From NCBI GenBank assembly GCA_964020085.1, contig OZ026608.1, positions 16,403,979 through 16,467,978 on the forward strand: a DNA stretch of 64,000 bases. The letters run 5' to 3'. A model generated the notes under the pieces. That model was not told the DNA's origin and did not search any database. It worked only from the letters and a program-made list of their open reading frames with translations. This stretch comes from Micromussa lordhowensis. Its lineage: Eukaryota > Cnidaria > Anthozoa > Scleractinia > Lobophylliidae. The translations under genes and the position numbers were made by a program. This document shows positions 12,801 to 24,236 of the stretch, piece by piece; position 1 is the first letter of the stretch, and each line of letters starts with the position of its first letter.

Positions 12801-15376
12801 GATTACTGAACTAAAAAGCCATTATTTTTGGCTTATTACGCAAGAAAGGTTGCTTAAATGAGTATTAAAGAAAGGTGATACTTGATGTTTATTAAACATG
12901 TGACTGTCACTTAAGCATAAGCAAGAATGGTAGGTATTAGACCTTGCTTATTAAACAAAAGTGGCACACAACATTCTCTCACACTAAGTTTGTCCGCCAT
13001 AACCGAAAAGAATACTGACAATGAAAACAACACAGCAGACAAATCATTCTATTCAAAACTTTGAAAATACAAGTCTTGACTGGTCAAACCTTCACTGAAA
13101 GCCATAATTATGTGGCAACTTTTCTTTTATGGACAGATGTCTTTGTGTATTTTGTACTCTGAACGAACTGCTTTTGATGTTCAAGTTTTGAAACAAAAGT
13201 GAACCCTGTTCAGTTGAATTACAAGAGCAAATAAATAGGTTTTTTTAATACAGGAAGGACAGGAGATTTCACTGAACACAGACTATCCATAGGTTTCTAC
13301 AGACTGAATCTATTTAAGACATGTTGAATTAAGCTTACAGTCATGATCAATTTCGTCAATAAGGTTACCTCGGTCAGAAATATGCACTTTCCTTGTTGTT
13401 TGAAAGTTTGGGCTGAATTCCGTGACAAATCTCAGATCGAATGGACGTAAAACAGTGAGAAAGTTTATCTGAATAAACACAGAGGAACCGCATAAAAACG
13501 ATTACAATTTTGATACTCGAGCTAAAGTAAAGCTGGCTCCACAAACTTGAAATGACATTTTTGGTTATTAAGCGAAAAAGTTGACATTTTTACTTATTAA
13601 ACAAGCCACTCTGGCACAAGAAAGTTAGTTATTCTTGTTTATTAATCAAAATTGTCCCACAGAAAATTAGGTGTTAATCAAAGTATTCAACAGCTACTAC
13701 GTACATTCATGTATTACGGAAAAATTTTCAGAACAAAGGACTAAAAAAATCTTTATCGGTACGGCTCCTATAAGCTAAGCGATCACTGCTATAAGGCATG
13801 AATTTCCTTTTTGACCGTTTCAGGGAAAGAGTTTCCAAAATGTTGTGAACTTCACCATGACTACATGTACCTTCCCACCAGAAGCCACCCTTAAAATTCA
13901 GTTTGTGTACTGTCAGTGCTATAATAATAATATGCCGTGAACTGCTGCTTATAAGCCTTCCCCAGTAAATGTTATAGGCCCATCTTATTTTAAGCAAAAA
14001 AATACCTCTAGTTACTGGTATAGCACTCACCGGATATAACCCACCCTCTAGATTTCCTTGATTTGAAAATTTTCATTTTATTATGATGATTATTTTAAAG
14101 CTTAATTACCAGTACAGTCGAACCTCAATTATCCGGACTCGTTGGGACTAGACGGATAATTAACAATTTATTATCCTGCGAAATCGAGTGGAATATCATC
14201 TGATACTTAGCCGACTCGGCCTACGGCCTCATCGGCTAAAATCAGACGATATTCCGCGAGATTGAGCAGGATAATTGTTTTATTATTCAACAAATTGATA
14301 ACAAAACAGCCTAAATCCTTGTAAATCTCTCTGTCGACATTTTCTCACTTCACTTTTTCTTCCTAGGTACGAAGCTACGTATACCGCCGGATATCTGTTA
14401 CCTACGGATGACAGATATCGAGAGCATCATGACCATATTTGGATAGTTACAATTTGTTGAATAATAATCCAAAATATGATTACGCTTCAAGGACATGGTG
14501 ATTGTGGATGTTCTTTTTGGTTGACTATAAAGGTAGTGTTGCGATAGTCAGCTTTGAGTCACTACCGTCCATTGATTGTACTGTGTGAAAAAGATGATTC
14601 TTTCAATTTGTTATTTCATACTTTCATACATGTAATATTACTGTTAGTAACAGTACATATTATATTTGTTTTTCAGGTCAGAATGATTTCAACCAAAACT
14701 AATAATGATTTTTTTGCTTCCACGTAATAGGTTAAATTTTTCAAACCAGTTTATTATTATTATTTTTTCACTTTCTGTTTTTTTTTTTTAAAGAATAACC
14801 ACCTGCATACCGCCCAGCCCCCCTCAGTTCTTAACCCCATTATATCCTAACCCATGTCAGCCTCTCCAACCCCAACCCCCAAGGTATTTTTTTTTATTTT
14901 GTACTCACCTACTGGTAGATTTGACCATGCAATCTCTGACTTTGTAGTCCACCGTCGTCTCCATTAGGCCATGCAAGCAATATTTATGGTTGCAAATTTT
15001 ACTCAAATTTATTGGTCTAATAAGTTATTGGTCCAGACTACTTCTTCCCCTTTGACACAATTAACCCACATAGAAATCATTCTGACCTAAAGAACAAATT
15101 GACATCTACAACACAACTATTTACCTTACATGTACATGTAAACCTTCTCAGGGCTGTATAAGGGTATTCACTGATTAATGTAAAGTTCTCTGTTTCCTAA
15201 AAACCGTTAATTAAAATATTAATATTCAATTTCTTTGTCACATTCTAGAAATGCCACAGCCACTCACACGGATTTGTAAAGTTCACTTGAGGAAACAGTT
15301 AGCCTGCCATTGGAATGACATAAAGGAACTTCCACTGCCAGTGACATTAAAATGTTTTCTTATAGATGAAGTTTAG
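6885..15376 (+). CDS. ASB: Ankyrin repeat and SOCS box protein (ASB family)
   Basis: ASB proteins are substrate adaptors of Cullin-5/Elongin B-C ubiquitin ligases: ankyrin repeats bind the target and the SOCS box recruits the ligase. Six exons join in phase: 6885-7025, 8281-8419, 9121-9417, 10782-11027, 11593-11844 and 15249-15376, giving 400 codons plus TAG. Exon 1 gives an acidic/arginine-rich N-terminus (MDEEGDGFDP). Exons 2-5 give about nine ankyrin repeats (GLHIAARNGY, PIHLAASSGH, PLMWATTGRY, ALHEACKAGY, PLHIAVRQGH, PLHEAAYRGY, PLHEACIQGN, PLHMTLRADH) and a capping repeat PLDIARQSGQ. Exon 6 is the SOCS box: a BC-box-like PLTRICKVHLRKQL, then the Cul5-box motif LPLP and LKCFLIDEV before the stop. 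The family is secure; the ASB subtype is not assigned. The last intron is 3.4 kb. The start is the first in-frame ATG of the exon. Confidence 0.92.
7950..8250 (-). repeat. Old SINE-related repeat in ASB intron 1
   Basis: Segments such as gcttatcccagtttccgtag, aggagtatttctac and ggatgggatgctagt match the tRNA-derived SINE at 22540-22855 in the same order. The copy is more diverged and its tRNA-like head is hard to recognise. Confidence 0.45.
10165..10725. repeat. Long inverted repeat (hairpin element) in ASB intron 3
   Basis: The left arm (about 10165-10412) and right arm (about 10478-10725) are reverse complements over roughly 250 bp each, at a visibly diverged level. Landmarks are cagtttccagtacttttc / gaaagtgctggaaactg, ggttaccatagcaa / ttgctatggtaacc, and gagcccggtgacccct / aggggtcactgagctc. 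A loop of about 60 bp separates them. It is probably a non-autonomous foldback-type MITE. Confidence 0.65.
14117..14475. repeat. Palindrome plus tail repeat; second copy at 60755-61055
   Basis: A TIR-like start (cagtcgaacctcaattatcc) precedes a palindromic core around 14170-14280 (gaatatcatctgatacttag / ctaaaatcagacgatattcc). After it comes a 190-bp unit bounded by the inverse pair attattcaacaaattg / caatttgttgaataat. Core and tail recur almost base for base at 60755-61055, showing a dispersed family. Confidence 0.6.
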
Positions 15377-16021
15377 CTCAAAATTGAATCTCTTTGCAAA
15401 GAGAAATGAATTTTAAACTTTGACTTTTATAAAATTGGCAAACCTTAGATGATTGAGAGAAGTTCTATTGAAGATTATAATATTTTTACAAACAGTTGCC
15501 ACAGGCATCTTGTTTGGAGAATACGCTAACTACGAAGATTGGCGACACATGGCGTCTCATTAATTTTTATGTACTGAGAATGGCACTTTGGTATCAAATA
15601 CAGTAGTGGTCCTTTTCACATTTTCACAGTTGTTACATAATTATGCTGGTCATATCTTGTGGCACTAAATTTTTGCAAATCAATGATTTTTTTATCAAAA
15701 CATTTTGGTCTTTTTTTAGTCAAACTGCATGCAATTGACAGGTGAAACAACATAAATTATAGAGATGTAACACACGGAAATCCAGTAACCAGTGTCTATC
15801 ACAATTACACTGTGCTTTTATGTGGCTGATGGCAACAACAAGATTCTACTTGTGATGTTTGTATGAATAATTTCTGCGAGAATATTCTTTGTGGGAACTT
15901 TTTTTGCGGTTCATGAAAACAAAAATGCGAAAATCACAAAACTAAGTAGAACCCGCGAAAATTTAGTACCACATGGTAACTGTATGTACATGTAGTTCTC
16001 TTTATAAGTTATTTATAACAT

Positions 16022-16885
16022 AGATAGGACGGCCCCTGTGCGCGCTCTGATTGGTCAAAAACCCATGTTTTTCAGAGTATAAAACATAGAAAAGCGTGTT
16101 TTATTGTTTTGTGCTCGTAAAATCTATGTCATAAAGTAAATGAAGAAGCCTAAGCCGTGTATAGGCCGTTCCGAAATTCAACAGGGAACTGGGGCGAGTT
16201 TCAAATTTAAACCAATCGATAAACTGACCCTACCACATGAAAGATCATGTCGAGATTGATCATTTGATCAAGTATGATGCTTTTAGGGTGAGCAGAGACC
16301 AAGTTATGGACCTTGAAATATGGCTCAAAATCCATACAAAACGTCTCTAATTTTGAGACAGCGTCCCCCAAAACCATATAAACTCTTAAAATTTTTCATG
16401 ATTTCCGTGATACTCTTTAAAATGGGCAAACATAGTGATTTTCATCTCAGCTTCTTTCAAATAGTTGGTGCATGACGGGATTTTACAGTTGTCACAAAAC
16501 TGATAAAAAATTTTAAGGGTTTATATGGTTTTGGGGGACGCTGTCTCAACATTAGAAACGTTTGTATGGGTTTTGAGCCATATTTGAAGGTCCATAACTT
16601 GGTCTCTGTTCACCCTAAAAACATCATACTTGGTCAAATAATCAATCTCAACATGATCTTTCATGTGGTGGTGTCAGTTTATCGATTGGTTAAAATTTGA
16701 AACTCACCCCAGTTCCCTGTTGAATTTCGGAACGGCCTATTGATAAAACACGACCAACATTTAAGATCACTCGAGAAATGTAGAAAACACTCGCCTGCGG
16801 CTTGTGTTTTCTACATTTCCCTCAAGTTATCAAATGCCCATCGTGTTTTATCACAGTGTAATATACGGCTTAGGCTTCTTTATTT
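16022..16885 (+). mobile_element. Palindromic MITE interrupted by a second element
   Basis: The left part (ggtcaaaaacccatgttttt, then gaagcctaagccgtgta) and right part (gataaaacacgacc ... tacggcttaggcttc) together match the uninterrupted family member at 6415-6705. The interruption is exactly the inverted-repeat element at 16164-16737. Confidence 0.6.
16164..16737. mobile_element. 574-bp inverted-repeat MITE with TA target duplication
   Basis: It begins GGCCGTTCCGAAATTCAACA and ends with the inverse. The arms stay complementary for roughly 200 bp (through atcgataaactgac and catgaaagatcatgt), and a middle pair (agacagcgtccccc / gggggacgctgtctc) pairs as well. TA lies on both flanks (16162-16163, 16738-16739). 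The element sits inside an older palindromic MITE, so relative age is clear. Ends and TA duplication fit a mariner-like MITE. Confidence 0.7.
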
Positions 16886-17275
16886 GTTAAATAATGCCAA
16901 ACTTTCTGCTATAATTATAACCTCTTAGCTGTCAGTAGAACAGTGGTGATCTAATCAATGTAAGATATCACAGGTTTACTGCCATGGTCAATGATGTTTT
17001 TCTTTTCCTTATGTAGTCCCCAGTAAACAGAATGGCTATTTTCTGGGCTTACGCTCGGTAGGAAATTGTCGGGTTGTTCCCACCATGTAAATTCAGTCAG
17101 TCTATAATTCTGTAATTTCTTGTGCCTCTTATGATGGCCTTGCTGTGCCCAACCTCACCCTCTTAGTCATTTCCTCCCCCCCCCCCCGCCCGCCGTTATG
17201 AATGATTTACTTCTTTACTGTAGAGCTGAGTATGCCTCAGTATAGATTGGGAGTCTCTTCTGGGAGTTTTTAACT

Positions 17276-17873
17276 TTTAAAGTGGTACTATGATCAAATT
17301 TTTACCCCTTGATATTTTAAGTGTATCACATAGAATTCCATGAAAGAATAAAAACGCTGTTTACCGTTTGCAAATACCTGCATTAGTTCCGGAGATATTT
17401 AAGTTTGCAAAAATTTGTACATTATGCAAATGAGATGACTAATGACATCATATACAATACTAGACCCAATATTATCTCAAGTATATAAATAGAGCTATCT
17501 TGGCCAATTTGCACCGCAGACCATTGAAACTTGGTAGGCTAATAGTTCTACAGGAAACACACCTACGGCTGTAAAAAGTTCTGTTCCCATGGCAACTCAC
17601 TCTTTCCCAGTCCCCACCCACTTGATTTTGATTTGTTAGTGATTTTGAGCTTGAAAAACACTAAACGGGGCCACAAACCCTAGCTCACATATCTATATGC
17701 CTGCTGGATCATGCATACGAGGCACCATTTTCAAATATGAAAATGGAATGCTGAGGGTGGCCAGTAATACCTAATTTTGGGGAGGTCTGGAACCCAGTAT
17801 GTTGTCATGGTAACAAAACTTTTAAGCTCATATTGTGGAGTACCTTTAGTAGAACCTTACTGCAAAGAATCAA

Positions 17874-17917
<44 letters not shown>

Positions 17918-18113
17918 AAAAGCAAAATTAGGTTGAGAATATGACGTCATCACTTGGCTAATTTGCATATTTTAAAAACTCGAATATCTCTGGAATGAAA
18001 AGAGATATTTGAAAACAGTAAACAGCATTTTTCTTCTCATACAGACTACGTGTTTATGTTATAAAATGGCTTCAATAGGAAAGATGCGATTTTCATCATA
18101 GTACCCCTTTAAA
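17276..18113. mobile_element. MITE with TTAAAGTGGTACTATGA-type termini
   Basis: The left end (ttaaagtggtactatgatca) and right end (the inverse, tcatcatagtacccctttaa) form terminal inverted repeats. A smaller relative with the same termini is at 50108-50456. Internal secondary inverted segments (aatatctctggaatgaaaag / ttagttccggagatatttaa) suggest further folding. Confidence 0.55.
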
Positions 18114-20520
18114 CATTTAGGCTGGTTTACTAACTACAAAATTTGGTGTATATAACTGCTTCTCTTGTAAATAGACATGGTACTAGTTTATCCATACTCA
18201 CATGAACTGATTAAATAACAATACTTACTGTAGATGCATAGACCCCAAGAGGGAGACTCCATCTCCTATATAAATAGCACAAGCATGCCCATCATACCTT
18301 TAAGGAGTCACAGATAAGCAGTTTGGTACCTCTCAGGGTGTTTAGCCTCAAAAGGTCCACCGTGGGAACTTTCACGGCACTTTTGAGGGTTTTGATCCAA
18401 ACAAAAAATGACAGGAGATATTTGACAATAAACTTGGTGGGTGTTCTAAATAATCATCTTTATTGCTATGAAAAATTATGAAAGTGTTAGTCGACATGTT
18501 GTTTTAGGACTGTTACCTCTTAGAGGTGAAAAGTAAGAGTCATGTCCACAGAACAGGGTCTTGGTACATGTACCTCTTAGGAGTTCTTTTCAATATTTCC
18601 GGCGAGCAACCCATGGCTGTCCTTTTTAGATGGGAGTCTTCCCCCTTGGGGCAAAGACTATCAAATGAATTAAATTTAATGAGGTGTAATGCTTTGCAAG
18701 ATAATTCAGTCAAACCTTCTATGAGCGGACACCCTTGACACCAGAAAAAAAATGCTGCTTAGGTGAGGTCTTTTTGTGTATGGTTAAAACTGTAGTGTTT
18801 GTATGTAGCTGGAGCCTTGACCCATGTCCAAGTACAGGAGGGGTCTGTTAGTGAAAGTTCTACTGTGTTTGAGTTGTTGCAGAAAATATTTGTACCACTC
18901 CCACTGAATGTTGTAATTTGGTTTTAACCACACTCACACAACTGTGGGAATTAGTTAATTAGTTATTTCCAATGAGCTACCTTGGTACAGGTTTCAGGGT
19001 TTTCTGCAGCATGGTTGTTCCTAAAAATAGGAAAATACAAAACTCGTGATTGAAAAGTAGGGAATTAAAATAGGAGCTTTCTTAAAAAAAAAATAGGAGA
19101 ATCGATACTACTTTGATGGACAAACATGGCCTTTCTAAAAAAGTACCCCATCAGTTATCCCAATCCACTGCTTTAGTCCATCAATAGTAATGTGATTGTA
19201 CATGTGACAACGCAAGTATTTTAATTTTAAAAGTTACTTTCCTTGAGTTCTTAGCTCTCGTTGTGATAGCAACATCAGTTGGTTCATCATTATAAAAAGA
19301 AAAAAATTATTAAGAGAAATCAGCAATCAATTGTCAAATTGACATTTGAACATTCTCTTAGAAACAAGACCAGTGACTGACACTGAATTCATTGATTCAA
19401 ACTCTCTGATTTTAACAGTTATTAATAACTGAACTGCTACTCCCACTTCACTTTGTTTAGAAACTATGCTGTCTTTTCAAAACTCTAAGATCAAACCAGC
19501 AGACAATAGCAAACAAATCATAAGTGAAGTGTTGAAATGACAGTTCACTCTAAACTTGACATTAAAATAACAATTTGAACACCCTTAATGTGAATTTAAA
19601 GCGACTGTTTGCCGTTAATTTGGCCTTCCTTTCTCTTTCATATAAGTGAGCAAGAGTTCGGCATAAGGACATGTATGGATACTTAATGTAGTTTTTAATG
19701 GTGTATGCAGAATATTATCTGCCTTCAACATAGTCACTTGAATTATGTAACTAGATACAATAGGTGCAGTAGAAAATCACTAAAACATGTATAAAGAGAG
19801 TAAGCTATTTAAACAGAAATCCAATAAGCAACAGAGAACAAAGAAATAATTAGTCACTGTCCCTAACATCTTAACAGCCATTATTGCTTTATACTAAATC
19901 TGCATCTGAAACACCTGAGGTTATTCATTTTCAATTTTGGAACACGTTACTTAATCAGCCAAAAAAAAAAAAATTAAAAAGAAGGTCTCATTTAAAAAAT
20001 AGGGAAAGTAGGAATCTGCTAAAAAAATAGGAAAAAATAAGAACTGGACGGCCTAAGGTTTGGATATTTTCGGTAAATACATTTTTAGAGAGTAGATCAT
20101 TACACGCTCAGAATAAAATTTGCCTTAGAACCTCGAGCTCTTATTACTAGTAATAAGGTGTTTTATTGGGATTGATCATTTCAATACCGCAATCACATTG
20201 GGTTGATACCATTGATATTTCTCAGTAGAACAATACTTGTCCAACTGTTTTTAGTTGAAACATGGTAACTCCTGGGAATAGTCCTCACACAAGCTACAAT
20301 CAGGCAACTTATTTGCCGATATTGAGCAACCAAACCAACTGAAAACGGTTTTCCATAATAGAGCATGAAAAAACCCAACTAACCCAATTAATTCAACCAG
20401 AAATGGTGGATCCCAGTAGAACAGTACCTAATTGTTGTGACACATGCAAACAAAAATATGACACTGAATAATTTTATTGATGACAATAACAAGCAAGGTG
20501 CAGCACTATCTGATTAACCA

Positions 20521-20526
20521 TTTATT
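20521..20526 (-). terminator. Probable polyadenylation signal of COA7
   Basis: The + strand TTTATT reads AATAAA on the coding strand, about 94 nt past the COA7 stop codon. Another AATAAA on the same strand lies at 20473-20478. Either could be used. Confidence 0.45.
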
Positions 20527-20619
20527 ACTATACTATGGTCATGCATCACAGAACTATTTGCTTCTTAATTTCTTTTGTTGCTCAGTATGAGGAAAAAATT
20601 CCTTGTTCACATTCTTGTG

Positions 20620-23600
20620 TCACCGACCCTGCCCAGAGTAGCTTTTTGCAAGTTTTTTATATTTCTCAGCTTCTTGTGTATTCTTCTCTACACCGTCACC
20701 TATCGCATACATTCGACTGACATTAGCACAGCCCCATGGGTGCATCATTTCACAGCTTTTCAAAGACAGTTCTAAAGCTTTTTTCATATCCTTTGGAATA
20801 CCATCTTTCCCTATGAGATATATTGAACTTAGGTTGAAGCACCCATTTTTATGTCCATGGTCGCATGCTTTTTGAAACATGTGTACAGCCTTGGAAATGT
20901 CTTTTTCTATTGTTGACCCAGTTACTCCATTTTGATACACAAGACCAGCATTGTTACAAGCTCCAGCATGATTTTTCTCACATGCTTCATGAAACAAACT
21001 CATTGCTTTCTCGGGATCTTTGTGTTCTAAATTAAAACAAAAACATCAATGAGAACAATTATTTAATTATAGTAACTGGACCTGGCCTTGAGCTCGTATT
21101 GTACAATTCAGGGAGTAATCACGCATTCAAGTAATTTCAAAATTGGACCAGCAGGAAGCATGAGGCCGATTTGAACTGACAAGCATGATTACTCTCTGAA
21201 CGGTATGACATGACGTCTAATTAATGTATTTATGACAAATTTCAAAATTAAAAAAGTCTTACGTGAATAGCATGTTCCTTAAGTTTTAAAAACTGTAGGA
21301 AACATACATCAAATACGGCTGGATACAATTTTTTAACTGGAAATAAATTTGGGTTTGTACAATCAGGTTTTTACATTTTTCTTTTACCTCTGCGTAAAAA
21401 CTGGTCAGATAGATTTTGCTGAAAAACAAGCTACAACCGAAGTAAAATATTTATCACCAGCCTGCCAACTTTTACGAAATTTCTCCTCAGGAAAGGTTCA
21501 GTTTTGCTTTTTGTGCTCAGGGTGAAGTCATAAAATATTGAAAAACACTGAACAGATGTCTTCCTCCAAGCGCATGCAAATTACTTTGTCTGAGCTTTCG
21601 TCCTCAGTGCGTGTGCATGCGATCTCTTAACTATAAGGAGCCACCTTAAAGGAGGGAGGGGGGGGGGTGGCCACTTAATAGAGGTAAAAACAATAGAAAA
21701 GCCTTCTTTGGGACTTTGATTACTGTCTGCCTAACAGGAGTGGCTGGTTAACAGGGGTTCCTCTGTCTTGCAATATGACAAATATCAGGTCAAATTTGAA
21801 TTGACATGTTCTTTATAACTAATCCTCAAGCATTAAACAAACTCAAGCATATTTGCCACTTAGCGTGGATTTCTTTGGGACGATGCAGAGCTGGATCAAT
21901 GATCCAAGATCATTCACATCATGTCACATCAAAGGACCAAAAATCCTCACCCAGAGTGGATTGATTGGTTCCTTTGACGCACCTACCATGATTAAAGTGA
22001 TCTTGGATCATGATCTTGACCTGGATCATCCCAAAGAAATAATCCCAACCCACCCCCCCCCCCCCCCCACATGGGGGATTCCCATGTAAACAAATCAGGG
22101 ATGCTCTCGGAAAATTTGAATTAAACCCCTAAAGGAGACCAATCTGCCGATTCTGGGCGTCACTAGAGCTTTATTAGACCCTACAAGACAGCACTTAAAA
22201 TGGAAATGACAGCTTTAAATTTTAATTAACCCTTTGAATGCACCCCTAAGCAAGATGGCAAGCATCCCTGAATTTTTTTGAAAGAGGCATTTTTTTCTGG
22301 CTCCTTACTTTTACTGGTGAGAAATATGTTTCCCAATGCCAAGCAACTGTCAGAAACATTGAGCTCTTTACAGTTCTTCTCAAAGAGTTCCATTCCTTTA
22401 GCTGCATCATTCTCCACTGTCATGTAAAACTCTGCTAATAGGTGACAAGCTGAGAAAAACACAACAACATTGGATTACTACACTGCTTGCAGTCTGTTCT
22501 TCTCTCATCAATCAGAAAGTGCTGAGTAGGCGTAGGTAAGGTAAAGTCTGCATATTATGAGCCAAGTGGCTCATCAGGCCGGAGCTTATCCTGGTTTCAG
22601 TACCATGAAGCAGCTAGGAGTATTTCTACCCCCCCCCCCCCCTGGATGGGATGCTAGTCTATTGCAGGGTTACCCCCCAGCATTAAATCTGCCGGTATCC
22701 ATTTATACACCTGGGTAGAAAGAGACACTGTGAGAAAGTGTCTTGCCCAAGAACAAAACACAGTGTCCCCAGACAGGGCTCGAACCTGGACCGCTCACTC
22801 TGGAGTCAAGCGCACTGACCATGAGGCCACCCAACCGAGTATGGGTGGGGTATGAGAAAGGATTGCTACAAGACAAGGGTGTGGCATGTCTTGTCCTAGC
22901 CCGGGACCCCCAGTCACATAAACTTCCTTTTGGGTGGTTAACCTTCATAGAGATGACTGCTCATTGCAAAGGCAAACTTAAGAGAGAGAAAAGGCTGACT
23001 ACAAAGGCAAACAATGATCACTACATTATACTGTCTGCTGTATTCATCAGGGGAAATACTTGAATCAGTCACACAGAGTTTGTTTACGATAAACGAACAC
23101 GCGATTGCAAATGTTAACTTGTATTTGTGCTTCCAGCTTAGAATGATGTACATAAAAAATATATATTTTTAATTAGCTTTTATAATTACGTGGTGAGAAT
23201 ACTTAGCACGAAAATTGAAGGCTGTCATCATGCAACATATCAACAAATCTTTGCTTACATGTATACAGTGGACCTCTTCACTGGCATGAACTGTAAAACC
23301 TCGGTTGTTGATGAAAAATGTTGATTTTAGCAAAAGACAGAGGTTGAAAGTCAGCTAGTGAAATCATTTAAGGTTTATATATTAAAATGACGGCGTCGAA
23401 CGCACTCTCATAATCTTTGATTACTACTAGTTATGCGAATAAACATATACCGTTACTGCATCCGTCCTAACTACCTTGATACGATCAAGGGCTTAATGAT
23501 ATATTTTTGAAGAGTTAAGGATGTGGAACAATAACTTACATTCTCTCTTTCTTTGACCGTAACACTCGTGCTTGTAAATTTCACCCATCTGTTGGGAAAA

Positions 23601-23651
23601 CTCTTCAGCAGCCTTAGCTGCTTTTTCCGCGTTAAACGATGGAAAAGGCAT
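20620..23651 (-). CDS. COA7: Cytochrome c oxidase assembly factor 7 (Sel1-like repeat protein)
   Basis: COA7 is a soluble mitochondrial intermembrane-space protein needed for assembly of respiratory complex IV. Three exons on the minus strand join in phase: 23651-23540 (starts at ATG, MPFPSFNAEK), 22449-22309 and 21026-20620, giving 219 codons, close to the known family length of about 230. The protein has five Sel1/TPR-like units, each with a cysteine pair about nine residues apart: CYGQRKRESC, CKELNVSDSC, CEKNHAGAC, CDHGHKNGC and CEMMHPWGC. This disulfide-paired pattern is the COA7 signature. The C-terminal SRMYAIGDGVEKN segment also matches the family. No N-terminal presequence is seen, as expected for oxidative (MIA40-type) import. 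Intron 1 holds a SINE. The gene is divergent from the p85 gene. Confidence 0.93.
22540..22855 (-). mobile_element. tRNA-derived SINE in COA7 intron 1
   Basis: Read on the minus strand, it opens with a tRNA-like head containing an A-box-like GTGGCCTCATGG and a good B box (GGTTCGAGCC). The body then contains TTGGGCAAGACACTT, a stretch common in invertebrate SINEs, and atcccatccagg. An older relative lies in ASB intron 1. Confidence 0.65.
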
Positions 23652-23935
23652 CGCGTCGATAAGAAAATACCTCTCGATCTATTATGCCACAAATCCAAGA
23701 AGAAGGAAAACTGCCAGGCGTTCCTTGCAGCGCCATGTGCATGCATTTTACAAGCTATCCACTGACCAATGTATTGCCAGCTAGGGCTGTCAACGTAGGT
23801 GACGTCACGGAGTGTTGGCTATTTCTTCCCTTGCAGTTGTCAATGGAGCCCTCCAAGCATGTTTCCTGCTCGAAATATGGGGTGAAAACCAACGTCTGCT
23901 CTCTCTGATCGGGGCTTCTGTCTCCTGTGCTAACC
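23652..23935. promoter_or_regulatory. Shared head-to-head promoter region, COA7 / p85 gene
   Basis: Only 284 bp separate the two start codons, and this includes both 5' UTRs. No TATA box at a useful position is obvious. A TGACGTCA CRE-type palindrome sits at about 23800-23807 (ggtgacgtcacgg). A bidirectional promoter is inferred from spacing, not shown. Confidence 0.55.
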
Positions 23936-24236
23936 ATGGACTCGGGCTGGGCTCAGTTCCGCGTTATGTATGACTTTGAACCGCGGGATGAGCGGGACAT
24001 TGCTATTCATGTGGGTGATATTATGATCGTCGCGAAGCCAGTCATGGATATGTCGGGCTGGTTAACTGGAGAGAACACTCGTACAAAAGACGTTGGGGAG
24101 TTTCCTGGCACATACGTGGAGTATATTGGCGATGTAGAAGAGCTTCCTCAACCAGAGAAACCTCCGACTCCGCCTCCACGACCTCCAAGGAGAAGGCTGA
24201 CCGGAGGAAGCAACACACCGAGACCAGAATCAAACG
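23936..24236 (+). other. PIK3R: p85 exon 1: SH3 domain and proline-rich segment
   Basis: It encodes residues 1-100. The SH3 core reads [18 protein letters not shown] ... GWLTGEN ... [12 protein letters not shown] and lacks the n-Src-loop insertion seen in vertebrate p85. [12 protein letters not shown] segment follows, a possible ligand for SH3 domains in cis or trans. The donor is CAAACG|gtcagt, phase 1. Confidence 0.9.

Larger units (their letters stand above)
15377..20519. other. Intergenic stretch between ASB and COA7, repeats only
   Basis: No coding exon is recognisable between the ASB stop and the probable COA7 polyadenylation signals. It contains a palindromic MITE (16022-16885) split by a second inverted-repeat element (16164-16737), a long MITE with GTGGTACTATGA-type ends (17276-18113), a C-homopolymer near 17176, and AT-rich sequence that presumably includes the ASB 3' UTR. 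Confidence 0.5.

Noticed and set aside
22703..23063. Overlapping ORFs on both strands (81 and 106 codons)
   Set aside because: Both run across the tRNA-derived SINE in COA7 intron 1; neither has a protein-family signature.
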